Shown: in pieces, positions 1-7,170 of the stretch
Position numbering within the stretch: position 1 is the stretch's first letter
How the letters are laid out: every line of letters starts with the position of its first letter
DNA from: JANXXV01 sp038230275
GTDB taxonomy: Bacteria; Acidobacteriota; Terriglobia; Bryobacterales; Bryobacteraceae
Direction of reading: 5' to 3'
Assembly: GCA_038230275.1 (NCBI GenBank)
Contig: JBBRNO010000213.1
Location: 1 to 7,684 of the forward strand
DNA length: 7,684 nucleotides
The notes under the pieces: generated by a model
Told to the model about the DNA's origin: nothing
The model's database searches: none
What the model saw: the letters and a program-made list of their open reading frames with translations, nothing else
Made by a program: the position numbers and the translations under genes

Positions 1-1
1 G

Positions 2-460
2 CTGCTGCCGGAAGTGAAGGACGTGATCGCGGTGATTGCGAAACATCAATTGACGCTGGCCACCGGCCATTCGACTCCAGCGGAGGTCTTGCTGCTGATC
101 CGCGAGGCGCGGGCGCAGGGAGTCGAGCGAATTGTGGTGACACATGCGATGCTGGCGCCGGTGCGGATGTCCGTAGCGCAGATGAAGGAAGCGGTGCAGC
201 TGGGCGCGAAGATTGAGTTTGTCTACAACGCACTGATTGGCCCTAGCAAAATGTTCGAGATTCGCGAATACGCAGAGGTGATCCGGCAGGTGGGCGTGGA
301 CGCGTGCGTACTTTCGAGCGATTTGGGGCAGGCGGGAAATCCGCTGCACCCGGACGGCTTACTGGCTTTCTTTGCCGGGCTGCGCGGCCAAGGTTTTAGC
401 GTGGCTGAAATTGAAACCATGTCGAAACGGAATCCGGCGAAATTGCTGGGTTTAGAATAG
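2..460 (+). CDS. Metal-dependent hydrolase, DUF6282-like (C-terminal part, 5' end missing)
   Basis: The reading frame is open to the left edge, so the true start lies outside the window; a GTG at 14 is only an internal codon. About 152 residues remain, probably half of a TIM-barrel amidohydrolase-like enzyme. What is seen: a GHS motif after a beta strand (LTLATGHS), then VVTHAM about 28 residues on, and VLSSDLGQ near the C-terminus, followed by a helix and the ending NPAKLLGLE. In amidohydrolases, histidines in the first two positions and the late aspartate bind the metal, and an ending of this style (NPA+LLGL) is common. The DUF6282 assignment is from recognition of the overall pattern; substrate unknown. 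It could also be called a generic amidohydrolase. It ends 22 bases before the MATE gene and is probably cotranscribed with it. Confidence 0.72.
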   Translation: MLPEVKDVIAVIAKHQLTLATGHSTPAEVLLLIREARAQGVERIVVTHAMLAPVRMSVAQMKEAVQLGAKIEFVYNALIGPSKMFEIREYAEVIRQVGVDACVLSSDLGQAGNPLHPDGLLAFFAGLRGQGFSVAEIETMSKRNPAKLLGLE

Positions 461-482
461 AAGAACAAGGTTAGTAAAAGTT

Positions 483-1880
483 TTGAACCCACCCGAGCCG
501 GCCTCATTCTGGACGGCTGTCGCCGATTCACTGAGAGGAAAACAGCACGACTACACCACCGGCAACCTGGGCCGGGCGATACTGTTGCTGTCGGTTCCCA
601 TGGTACTGGAAATGGCCATGGAGTCGCTGTTCGGATTGGTGGACGTCTTCTTCGTAGCGCATTTGGGATCGGATGCGACGGCAACGGTCGGCATCACTGA
701 ATCGATCTTCACGCTGGTGTTCGCCGCGGCCCTCGGTCTGGGAATGGCTACCACGGCGATGGTGGCGCGAAGGGTGGGCGAGAAGAATCGTGAAGCCGCG
801 GCGGTGGCGGCGGTGCATTCCATCGCACTTGGTGTTGCCATCTCGATCATCGTCGGGATTCTAGGCGTGCTGGACGCGCCGCAACTGCTGCGTTTGATGG
901 GCGCGAGCGAGGCTATCGTCCGGACCGGCAGCAGATATACGCGGATCATGTTGGGGGGCAGCGGGACGGTGTTTCTGTTGTTCCTGATCAACGCGATTTT
1001 CCGCGGCGCCGGCGATCCTGCGATTGCGATGCGCGTGCTCTGGATAGCAAATGCGATCAACATCGTGCTGGATCCGTGCCTGATATTGGGGCTGGGTCCT
1101 TTCCCGCGAATGGGTGTGACCGGAGCCGCGGTTTCCACAACAATTGGACGGTCCATCGGAGTGATGCTACAGCTCTGGTATCTGTTCAACCCGCGCAATA
1201 CGGTGACCATCCGGCGCAGTCAATTGGTGTTGGACGTGGATGTGATGAAGCGCCTGGCGCGAACCGGGGCGAACGGAATGTTTCAATATCTGGTGGCTAC
1301 GGCGAGTTGGTTGGCATTGGTGCGGCTGGTGGCCCGGTTCGGCGCCGACGCGCTGGCTGGGTATACCATCGCTATTCGAATCATTGTTTTCGCCATTCTG
1401 CCTTCGTGGGGCATGAGCAACGCGGCCGCGACGCTGGTGGGGCAGAATCTGGGAGCGCAGCGTCCAGACCGTGCTGAACAAGCCGTGTGGCGAACCGGGT
1501 TTTACAACATGGCGTTTCTTGGTGCGGTGGCAATTGTGTTCATCACGTTTGCGCATCCCATCGTGGCGCAGTTTACCAACGAGCCCGCCGTGCAGATTCT
1601 AGGATCGGAATGTCTGCGCTTCGTCAGTTACGGGTACGTGTTTTACGCGTGGGGTATGGTGATGGTGCAGGCGTTCAATGGAGCCGGCGACACCGCAACG
1701 CCGACCTTGATAAATATTGGCTGTTATTGGCTTTGGCAAATTCCATTGGCGTATGTGCTTTCGAGCACCGCGATGGGGCCGCGCGGTATATTTCTGGCGA
1801 TTGTGATTTCGGAATCCACGCTGGCGGTTGTAGGCCTGCTCGCATTTCGGCGTGGAGGATGGAAGAATCAAAAGGTATGA
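483..1880 (+). CDS. MATE family efflux transporter
   Basis: A 465-residue inner-membrane exporter of the multidrug and toxic compound extrusion family, which moves cationic or amphipathic compounds out using Na+ or H+ gradients. The length is normal and about twelve hydrophobic segments can be seen. The first half begins at GNLGRAILLLSVPMVLEMAM (about residues 23 to 42) and includes FRGAGDPAIAMR; the second half repeats this with FNGAGDTATPT, as expected for two MatE repeats. VGQNLGAQRPDRAEQ is the usual loop of the second half. The start is TTG at 483: it is the only start codon between an in-frame stop at 453 and the conserved N-terminal region, and the next ATG (600) would cut into the first membrane helix. 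An AAGG lies about 12 bases upstream, so the ribosome site is weak. The last four bases overlap the start of the C26 peptidase gene. Substrate cannot be told from sequence. Confidence 0.93.
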   Translation: MNPPEPASFWTAVADSLRGKQHDYTTGNLGRAILLLSVPMVLEMAMESLFGLVDVFFVAHLGSDATATVGITESIFTLVFAAALGLGMATTAMVARRVGEKNREAAAVAAVHSIALGVAISIIVGILGVLDAPQLLRLMGASEAIVRTGSRYTRIMLGGSGTVFLLFLINAIFRGAGDPAIAMRVLWIANAINIVLDPCLILGLGPFPRMGVTGAAVSTTIGRSIGVMLQLWYLFNPRNTVTIRRSQLVLDVDVMKRLARTGANGMFQYLVATASWLALVRLVARFGADALAGYTIAIRIIVFAILPSWGMSNAAATLVGQNLGAQRPDRAEQAVWRTGFYNMAFLGAVAIVFITFAHPIVAQFTNEPAVQILGSECLRFVSYGYVFYAWGMVMVQAFNGAGDTATPTLINIGCYWLWQIPLAYVLSSTAMGPRGIFLAIVISESTLAVVGLLAFRRGGWKNQKV

Positions 1881-2533
1881 ATAAACGTGTAGCGGTTACG
1901 TTTAACGAACCCGACAGAGTGGTGGCCTATGAAGCCGCGCTCACCGGCGTGGGGCTTGTTCCCGTTCGCAATCCGGAATCGCTGGACGGGCTGGCCGGGT
2001 TGTTGCTGACTGGAGGCACGGATCTGAATCCGGCTCTTTATGGGGAAGAACCTCATCCGGAAACGCAACCCTCCGACGACGGGCGCGATGCGCTGGAGAT
2101 TCGCTTGTTGCAGCAGGCGCTGGCAATCGATCTGCCCGTATTGGCTATCTGCCGCGGATTACAACTGTTCAATGTGGTGCATGGCGGTACGCTGATTCAG
2201 CATCTGGACGATGGCGCTCACGAGAAGCGGGAGGATCTGCCGGTGTCCGCGGATAACCACACGGCGGAAGTGGAGCCGGAGACGAAACTGGCGGCGATTG
2301 TTGGCTGCGGCAAGATTGCGGTGAACTCCCGGCATCATCAGGCAATCGGGCAACTGGGTGACGGATTGCGCGTATCGGCGGTATCGGAAGACGATGTGAT
2401 CGAAGCGGTGGAGCGGCCCGACAAAGCATTCGCGCTGGCAGTGCAGTGGCATCCGGAAGACCGCTGCATGGTGGATGCGCGGGACCGCCGTCTGTTTGAG
2501 AGTTTCGCCAGGGCCGTAGCACAACATCAGTAA
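1877..2533 (+). CDS. Gamma-glutamyl-gamma-aminobutyrate hydrolase-like peptidase C26 (PuuD-like)
   Basis: A 218-residue class I glutamine-amidotransferase-fold enzyme. Family members hydrolyse gamma-glutamyl amide bonds; E. coli PuuD frees GABA from gamma-glutamyl-GABA in putrescine breakdown. Seen here: LLLTGGTDLNPALYGEEP (about 43 to 60), the nucleophile elbow LAICRGLQLFN with Cys92, NSRHHQAI (150 to 157), and QWHPE with His192 and Glu194, so the catalytic triad is complete. It is shorter than E. coli PuuD (about 254), mainly at the N-terminus. ATG 1877 is chosen because it starts directly before the first beta strand, overlaps the MATE stop as ATGA, and has GGAAG 11 bases upstream; an in-frame ATG at 1859 would add six residues. 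The next gene starts with no gap. No other putrescine genes are present, so the substrate may be another gamma-glutamyl compound. Confidence 0.88.
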   Translation: MNKRVAVTFNEPDRVVAYEAALTGVGLVPVRNPESLDGLAGLLLTGGTDLNPALYGEEPHPETQPSDDGRDALEIRLLQQALAIDLPVLAICRGLQLFNVVHGGTLIQHLDDGAHEKREDLPVSADNHTAEVEPETKLAAIVGCGKIAVNSRHHQAIGQLGDGLRVSAVSEDDVIEAVERPDKAFALAVQWHPEDRCMVDARDRRLFESFARAVAQHQ

Positions 2534-4462
2534 ATGGCCGCCCCGACCAAGAGCCTGAACTCGAAGCAGTTTTTCTCCCGTCACGGGGTGCTTTCGAAAT
2601 GGCATCCGAACTACGAGCACCGGTTGGGGCAGCTGCAGATGGCGGAGGCGGTGGAATCCGCGCTGGCCGACAAGCAGCACCTGATTGTGGAAGCAGGTAC
2701 GGGCACAGGCAAGACGCTGGCGTATTTGATTCCGGCGATTCTTTCCGGTAAGCGCGTAATCATCTCCACGGGAACGAAGAACCTGCAGGAGCAGTTGTTC
2801 TACAAAGATATTCCGTTTTTGCAGAAACACCTGTCCACGCCAATCGCGGTGTGTTACATGAAGGGGCGCGGCAATTTTGCGTGCAGGCAAAAAATCTACG
2901 ACGCCGAGAAGACGCCGATTCTCAGTGGCATGGAAGAGGTGGCGGATTTCGAGATCATCCGCGAGTGGGAGAAGACCACGCTGACCGGTGACCGCGCCGA
3001 GATTAAGACTCTTCCCGAGCAGAGTGGCACCTGGGCCAAACTCGATGCGCGGCGTGATCTTTGCAGCGGCCAGAAGTGCCCGCAGTTCGAGCGCTGTTTT
3101 CTTACGCTGATGCATCAGCGCGCGGTGGAAAGCAACATTATCATCGTGAACCATCATCTGTTCTTCGCGGACCTGGCGTTGCGCGAGGAAGACTTCGGCT
3201 CCATCCTTCCCGAGTACGCTGCGGTGATTTTCGATGAGGCGCATGAGATTGAAGATATCGCCGGCCAGTATTTCGGCGTCTCGGTCAGCAGTCACCAATT
3301 GCACGATTTGACGCGCGACGTGGCGGCGCTGGCGCGGGTGAAGAAGTTTGGCGGCGTGGAACTTGATGAAATTTTGAGCGTCGCGGGGCAGGCAGCGGAA
3401 ATGTTCTTCCAACTCTTCGGCATGGCAGAGGGGCGCGCCGGCTTTCGCGAACATGAAGCATTCCGGGAAAAGTACGCGGAACAGTATCATAATTTCCTGC
3501 GCGCTATTGAACTGATCGGCTTGCAATTGCAGTCGATCAAGAACGCTCCGGAAGAGGTAAACCCGTTGTACAGAAGAAGCCGCGAGTATTCCGAGAAGTT
3601 GCGGTTTTGGATGGAGATGGCCGAGAAATCCTTCGTGTATTGGATAGAGCGGCGGGGGCGCGGATGTTTTCTGCAGGCCACACCGATTGATGTTTCTTCG
3701 CACTTGCGGCAGAAGCTCTTCAGCACCGTGGACAGCGTGATTCTGACTTCGGCCACACTCGCCGTGGCTGGAAAATTCGAGTTCACGGAAACGCGGCTGG
3801 GATTGAAGAATGCACGAACGCTGACCGTGGACGGGCAGTTCGATTATCAGAAACAGGCGCTGCTCTATGTTCCGCAGCATCTGCCGGACCCGCGTAGTCC
3901 GGTGTTCTTCCGGGCAGCGGCGGAAGAGATAGTCAAGATTCTGAACCACAGCCGCGGTCGCGCTTTTGTACTGTTCACCAGTTATCAGCAAATGCGTATG
4001 GTGCACGATCTGGTATCGATGGAAATTGAGTACCCGACGCTGCTGCAAGGCACCGGGCCGCGAAGCGCGCTGCTGGAGGAATTCCGCAACACTCCGAATT
4101 GCGTGCTGTTCGCAACGTCTTCCTTTTGGCAAGGAGTGGATGTGCAGGGGGAGCAGTTGAGCTGCGTGATTATCGACAAACTGCCGTTCGCGGTGCCAAG
4201 CGATCCGGTGGTGGAGGCGCGGGTGACCAGCATTCGCGAGGAGGGCGGCAATCCGTTTTACGACTACCAGATTCCGCAAGCGGCACTGGCGCTAAAGCAA
4301 GGATTCGGCCGTCTGATTCGGAGCAGTGCGGACCGCGGAGTGCTGGTGATGCTGGATAATAGGATTACGAAGCAGCGTTACGGACAGGTGTTTTTCGATA
4401 GCCTTCCAGACTACGCTTTCACGACGGAGATAGAAGACGTGGAGAGGTTTTTTGATGTATGA
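2534..4462 (+). CDS. ATP-dependent DNA helicase, DinG/YoaA (XPD-like) family with Fe-S domain
   Basis: A 642-residue superfamily 2 helicase, close in length to E. coli YoaA (about 636) and without the N-terminal exonuclease domain of Gram-positive DinG. Members unwind 5'-to-3', resolving D-loops, R-loops and damaged forks in the cytoplasm. Seen: Q-motif region HRLGQLQMAEAV (29 to 40), Walker A AGTGTGKT (54 to 61), DEAH box (234 to 237), LTSATLA (404 to 410), FWQGVDVQGE (531 to 540) and motif VI QGFGRLIR (589 to 596). Four cysteines between Walker A and the DEAH box, at 117, 177, 182 and 188, are spaced as the 4Fe-4S ligands of XPD-like helicases. The ATG directly follows the previous TAA with no clear ribosome site, suggesting translational coupling; the FFSRHGVLSKWHPNYEHR lead-in matches the family and supports this start. 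It overlaps queD by 8 bases. dinG and yoaA cannot be told apart safely, so no symbol is given. Confidence 0.93.
   Translation: MAAPTKSLNSKQFFSRHGVLSKWHPNYEHRLGQLQMAEAVESALADKQHLIVEAGTGTGKTLAYLIPAILSGKRVIISTGTKNLQEQLFYKDIPFLQKHLSTPIAVCYMKGRGNFACRQKIYDAEKTPILSGMEEVADFEIIREWEKTTLTGDRAEIKTLPEQSGTWAKLDARRDLCSGQKCPQFERCFLTLMHQRAVESNIIIVNHHLFFADLALREEDFGSILPEYAAVIFDEAHEIEDIAGQYFGVSVSSHQLHDLTRDVAALARVKKFGGVELDEILSVAGQAAEMFFQLFGMAEGRAGFREHEAFREKYAEQYHNFLRAIELIGLQLQSIKNAPEEVNPLYRRSREYSEKLRFWMEMAEKSFVYWIERRGRGCFLQATPIDVSSHLRQKLFSTVDSVILTSATLAVAGKFEFTETRLGLKNARTLTVDGQFDYQKQALLYVPQHLPDPRSPVFFRAAAEEIVKILNHSRGRAFVLFTSYQQMRMVHDLVSMEIEYPTLLQGTGPRSALLEEFRNTPNCVLFATSSFWQGVDVQGEQLSCVIIDKLPFAVPSDPVVEARVTSIREEGGNPFYDYQIPQAALALKQGFGRLIRSSADRGVLVMLDNRITKQRYGQVFFDSLPDYAFTTEIEDVERFFDV
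4441..4447 (+). promoter_or_regulatory. Ribosome binding site of queD
   Basis: GGAGAGG lies seven bases before ATG 4455, inside the end of the helicase gene. It is the clearest Shine-Dalgarno-like site in the + strand cluster and decides the queD start: ATG 4455 rather than the TTG one codon upstream. Confidence 0.6.
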
Positions 4463-4808
4463 AGTGATTGTAGAGCAGACTTTCGCCGCCGCCCATGCGT
4501 TGCGGAACTATCACGGGAACTGTGAGAAAACTCATGGGCACAATTTCCGGGTGGAGATTACGGTGGTTGGCAACGCGGTGGATGAAGCCGGCATGCTGGT
4601 GGATTTCCTGGACCTCAAACGCTACATGGATAAAGTTGTGATGCGATTGGACCATACCTTTCTAAACGAGATTGAACCGTTCACCACGTTGAGTCCTTCA
4701 GCCGAAAACATCGCGAAACATTTGTATGAGGAAATGGGCAAACTGACGCCGGTGGCCCGGGTTAGAGTTTGGGAAACGAACGAGATGAGTGCGGTTTACT
4801 ATGAATAA
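4455..4808 (+). CDS. queD: 6-carboxytetrahydropterin synthase QueD
   Basis: A 117-residue enzyme of the 6-pyruvoyltetrahydropterin synthase family. QueD turns 7,8-dihydroneopterin triphosphate into 6-carboxy-5,6,7,8-tetrahydropterin, the second step to preQ0 and the modified tRNA base queuosine. Zinc ligands are His14 (FAAAHAL) and His27 and His29 (THGH). Catalytic residues seen are Cys23 in CEKTHGH, Asp66-His67 in LDHTFLN and Glu107 in WETNEMSAVYY. The CxxxHGH spacing is that of QueD; PTPS-III folate enzymes carry Glu in place of this Cys. The length is normal (E. coli QueD about 121). It overlaps the helicase by 8 bases and the DinB-fold gene by 8 bases. No queC, queE or queF is in the window, so queuosine genes are probably scattered or just outside. 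Function is confident from residues; its place in the operon is unexplained. Confidence 0.93.
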   Translation: MYEVIVEQTFAAAHALRNYHGNCEKTHGHNFRVEITVVGNAVDEAGMLVDFLDLKRYMDKVVMRLDHTFLNEIEPFTTLSPSAENIAKHLYEEMGKLTPVARVRVWETNEMSAVYYE

Positions 4809-5301
4809 CCCATACGCAAAGAATCTTGGCGACGGCGATCCGATGAGGGTCCTTGCGTCTACGGTGGATCGCTTGGCGAAGTTGACCGCGGGCATGAGCG
4901 CAGAGCGGCTTGCCGCACCCATCGCGCCCGGAAAGTGGTCCATCCACGAAATTGTCGCGCACCTGGCAGACCTGGAGTTGGTAACGTCCGCCCGCTGCCG
5001 CTGGATCTTGTTTGAGGACAATCCCACGCTGATCGGTTACGAGCAGGATCCTTGGATAGATGGCTGGCGGCGAGAAGAGGAGCCGTTTCCGGAAACGTTG
5101 CAGCGGCTTCGCGTGCTGCGCCAAGCGCAGCTTCGTTTGTTCCGGAAGTGTTCGGAAGCGGAGCTTGAGCGGACCGCGACCCATCAGGACTTGGGGCCGA
5201 TTACGCTGGGGCTTTTGCGTTCGCTGGTGGCCGGACATGACTTGAATCACCTGCAGAAATTGGGGCTGACGCATGGGCAAAGTAAATCGGCAAACGATTG
5301 A
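4801..5301 (+). CDS. DinB superfamily metalloprotein (DinB_2-like, not DNA polymerase IV)
   Basis: A 166-residue protein with the four-helix DinB/YfiT fold. Family members bind a divalent metal with three histidines; some are thiol transferases (bacillithiol or mycothiol dependent), most are uncharacterised. Seen: the GKWSIHEIVAHLAD motif (44 to 57), with His49 and His54, and a late HDLNHLQK with His146 and His150. Probable ligands are His54, His146 and His150, by analogy with the family. The phrase APGKWS-HE-VAHL is the hallmark of the family. ATG 4801 is preferred over GTG 4789 because it gives the usual N-terminus and an 8-base overlap like the previous junction, though neither has a strong ribosome site. 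The end overlaps the DUF4188 gene by 29 bases. The E. coli dinB name must not be transferred: no polymerase motifs are present. Confidence 0.88.
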   Translation: MNNPYAKNLGDGDPMRVLASTVDRLAKLTAGMSAERLAAPIAPGKWSIHEIVAHLADLELVTSARCRWILFEDNPTLIGYEQDPWIDGWRREEEPFPETLQRLRVLRQAQLRLFRKCSEAELERTATHQDLGPITLGLLRSLVAGHDLNHLQKLGLTHGQSKSAND

Positions 5302-5776
5302 TCTCTCCGGCTATCCGAATCTGGCGGTGATCTATCTTGGCATGCGTGTGAACGCGCTGACAGGGTTGAAGACTGCGTTTGGGTTGGGCCCGCAAATCGC
5401 AAGCAGCGCCGCATCGAAGCCCGACGGTCTGCTGCTTCACGAGGATATGCTATGGGGCTTGTTTCCGCCTCACGTGGGCATGAGGCAATATTGGCGCGAT
5501 TTTGAATCGCTGGAGGCTTGGACCAGATCTGAGCCGCATCGCACCTGGTGGACCAACTTCCTGCGAAATTCCGGAGGCACAGGCTTCTGGCATGAGACGT
5601 ACTCACGGCAGGGCATCTTTGAGGCGATTTACGACGATCTTCCCGTACCCTTCGGGATGATGAAATTCGCACCGGTGAAACAGGCGCGGGGCCCGATGTT
5701 TTCCGCACGCGACCGTGCCGGTATGAAGCGCGCCGCGGAGGCGCCGGTGCCGGAAGGCGATCTGTACGGCAGTTAA
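5273..5776 (+). CDS. DUF4188 protein (monooxygenase af470-like family)
   Basis: A 167-residue protein of the DUF4188 family, named after the fungal af470 monooxygenase of fumagillin synthesis and expected to have a dimeric alpha-beta barrel. The bacterial members have no settled function. Seen: VIYLGMRVN near the N-terminus (about 19 to 27), GLLLHEDMLWG (about 52 to 62), MRQYWRDFESLEAWTR (about 70 to 85), and GFWHETYSRQGIFEAIYDDLP (about 104 to 124), the last two being the most conserved parts of the family. The length is normal. ATG 5273 lies inside the end of the DinB-fold gene in another frame; the next methionine (in GMRVN) would remove the first strand. It is the last gene of the + strand cluster and its stop is one base from the stop of the opposing DUF1501 gene. 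Catalytic activity is inferred from the family only. Confidence 0.83.
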   Translation: MGKVNRQTIDLSGYPNLAVIYLGMRVNALTGLKTAFGLGPQIASSAASKPDGLLLHEDMLWGLFPPHVGMRQYWRDFESLEAWTRSEPHRTWWTNFLRNSGGTGFWHETYSRQGIFEAIYDDLPVPFGMMKFAPVKQARGPMFSARDRAGMKRAAEAPVPEGDLYGS

Positions 5777-5777
5777 A

Positions 5778-7169
5778 TCAGGAGAGCACTTTCTCAATCA
5801 CGTTGCCGCGCACTCCGGTGAGCCGCTGATTAAATCCCTGGTAGAAGTAGGTTAGCTTCGTGTGGTCAAGCCCCATGATGCGCAGGATAGTAGCATGCAA
5901 ATCGGAAACGTGCCATGGGTCCTCTACGGCCTTGAACCCAATTTCATCCGTAGCGCCAATCGCTTGTCCGCCTTTCACTCCGCCCCCGGCCAGCCACATG
6001 CTGAAGCCATGCCAATCATGATCGCGGCCGAATTTGCCGATCCCTTCGCTGGTAGGCGTGCGGCCGAACTCCCCGCCCCACACCAGCAGCGTGTCTGCCC
6101 AGAGGCCGGTTCGTTTCAGATCGGCGATGAGCGCACCTATCGGCTGATCAGTTTCGGCTGCGTGCAGTTTATGATTTGAGATGCAATCGTTGTGGCCGTC
6201 CCAGGTATCCTCAATGTGGCCGCCGCCGGAATAGAGTTGCACAAAGCGGACACCGCGTTCCAACAGACGGCGCGTGGTGAGGCACTTGCGTCCGAAGTCG
6301 GCTGTAACCTTTTGATCCAACCCGTACATCTCACGTGTGGCCACGCTCTCCAATTCCAAATTCACCGTCTCCGCAGCGGTAGTCTGCATGTTGTAGGCAA
6401 GCTCATAGGATTTAATGCGCGCCGCCAATTCCGATTCGTCCGCGTGAAATCCTTCGTGCTGATGGTTCAGTTTGGCGAGAAGATCGAGCGAGGCCCGCTG
6501 CTGCTTCGGAGTGACGCCTTCGGGCGTGGTGAGATCCAGCACCGGCGCACCGGTGCTGCGGAACAGTGTTCCCTGATAGGCCGCAGGCATGTATCCCGCT
6601 GTCCAATTGCTGGCGCCGCTGATAGGCCCGCCACGCGGATCGGTCATCACCACGAAGCTGGGCAGATTTTCATTCATAGCGCCCAGGCCGTAACTGAGCC
6701 ACGTTCCCAGGCATGGCTTGCCGATGAGCACACTGCCCGTATTCATCTGCAAGCAGCCGGAAGCATGCGCGGCGGTGTCTGTATAGAGGGAGCGGATCAC
6801 GCAAAGATCATCAGCATGCTTTGCGGTGTGCGGGAACAGACTGCTGATTTCCAGGCCGCTTTGCCCGTGCTTGGTGAACTCAAACGGCGACTGCATCAGA
6901 TTGCCGATGGCGCGTCCGTTCGACCCGACAACCGCGTCGCCCTTATACGGAGTGTTGTTGAATTTGGTGAGCGCGGGCTTGGGATCGAAAGTATCCACCT
7001 GACTGGGCGCGCCGTTCATGAAGAGGAATACGACGCGCTTCGCCTTGGCCGGAAACTGCGTGGTGGCTGCGTTCGCGGCGAAGAAGCCATCGCGAGAGAG
7101 CAGGTCGATCAGCGCCAGCGAAGGAAATCCAGCGCCCACTCTCGAGAGAAAATTACGGCGGTTCATCAT
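5778..7169 (-). CDS. DUF1501 domain protein with twin-arginine signal
   Basis: A 463-residue secreted protein of the DUF1501 family, which is very abundant in Planctomycetota and also in Acidobacteriota. The fold is thought to be alkaline-phosphatase/sulfatase-like, but the function is unknown. The N-terminus MMNRRNFLSRVGAG with Arg4-Arg5 followed by FPSLALIDLLS is a typical Tat signal. Seen: RVVFLFMNGAPSQVDTFDPKP (about 45 to 66), AHASGCLQMNTGS, DPRGGPISGASNW, WDGHNDCISNH (about 323 to 333), WGGEFGRTP (about 364 to 372), RDHDWHGFSMWLAGGGVKGG and HVSDLHATIL. The start chosen is ATG 7169, one base after the DUF1553 stop; ATG 7166 directly follows and fits the signal equally well, and TTG 7187 would extend into the upstream gene. 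It is translated with DUF1553, its usual partner, so the two products likely act together in the periplasm. Confidence 0.92.
   Translation of the reverse strand: MMNRRNFLSRVGAGFPSLALIDLLSRDGFFAANAATTQFPAKAKRVVFLFMNGAPSQVDTFDPKPALTKFNNTPYKGDAVVGSNGRAIGNLMQSPFEFTKHGQSGLEISSLFPHTAKHADDLCVIRSLYTDTAAHASGCLQMNTGSVLIGKPCLGTWLSYGLGAMNENLPSFVVMTDPRGGPISGASNWTAGYMPAAYQGTLFRSTGAPVLDLTTPEGVTPKQQRASLDLLAKLNHQHEGFHADESELAARIKSYELAYNMQTTAAETVNLELESVATREMYGLDQKVTADFGRKCLTTRRLLERGVRFVQLYSGGGHIEDTWDGHNDCISNHKLHAAETDQPIGALIADLKRTGLWADTLLVWGGEFGRTPTSEGIGKFGRDHDWHGFSMWLAGGGVKGGQAIGATDEIGFKAVEDPWHVSDLHATILRIMGLDHTKLTYFYQGFNQRLTGVRGNVIEKVLS
6537..6558. repeat. Perfect inverted repeat, 9-base arms, 4-base loop, inside DUF1501 gene
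   Basis: CAGCACCGG (6537 to 6545) and CCGGTGCTG (6550 to 6558) are exact inverse complements around CGCA. The arms encode part of the segment STGAPVLDL on the - strand. No run of T follows on either strand, so it is not a typical terminator. It is probably a chance result of GC-rich coding; any role is speculative. Confidence 0.5.
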
Positions 7170-7170
7170 G

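Noticed and set aside
453..458. TAGAAT as a possible -10 box before the MATE gene
   Set aside because: It lies inside the coding end of the previous gene and no convincing -35 is found at the right spacing; with a gap of only 22 bases, cotranscription is more likely.
551..1210. A 219-codon - strand frame under the MATE gene
   Set aside because: Composition is low-complexity Ala/Ser/Arg/Ile and the opposite strand encodes a complete MATE protein.
1487..1876. N-terminal extension of the C26 peptidase by 130 residues
   Set aside because: The extension is an out-of-frame reading of the MATE gene; the peptidase fold begins directly after ATG 1877.
2159..4279. A 706-codon open frame on the - strand across the C26 and helicase genes
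   Set aside because: It lies antisense to two genes with complete motifs, and its translation is rich in His, Arg, Gln and Leu with no recognisable domain. Long antisense frames arise often in GC-rich genes.
4801..5301. DinB as translesion DNA polymerase IV or part of an SOS module with the helicase
   Set aside because: The protein is a small three-histidine DinB/YfiT-fold protein, unrelated to polymerase IV, and no LexA-like operator was seen before the cluster genes.
5746..5773. TGCCG and CGGCA as a terminator stem at the end of DUF4188
   Set aside because: Only five base pairs with a long loop and no T-run after it.
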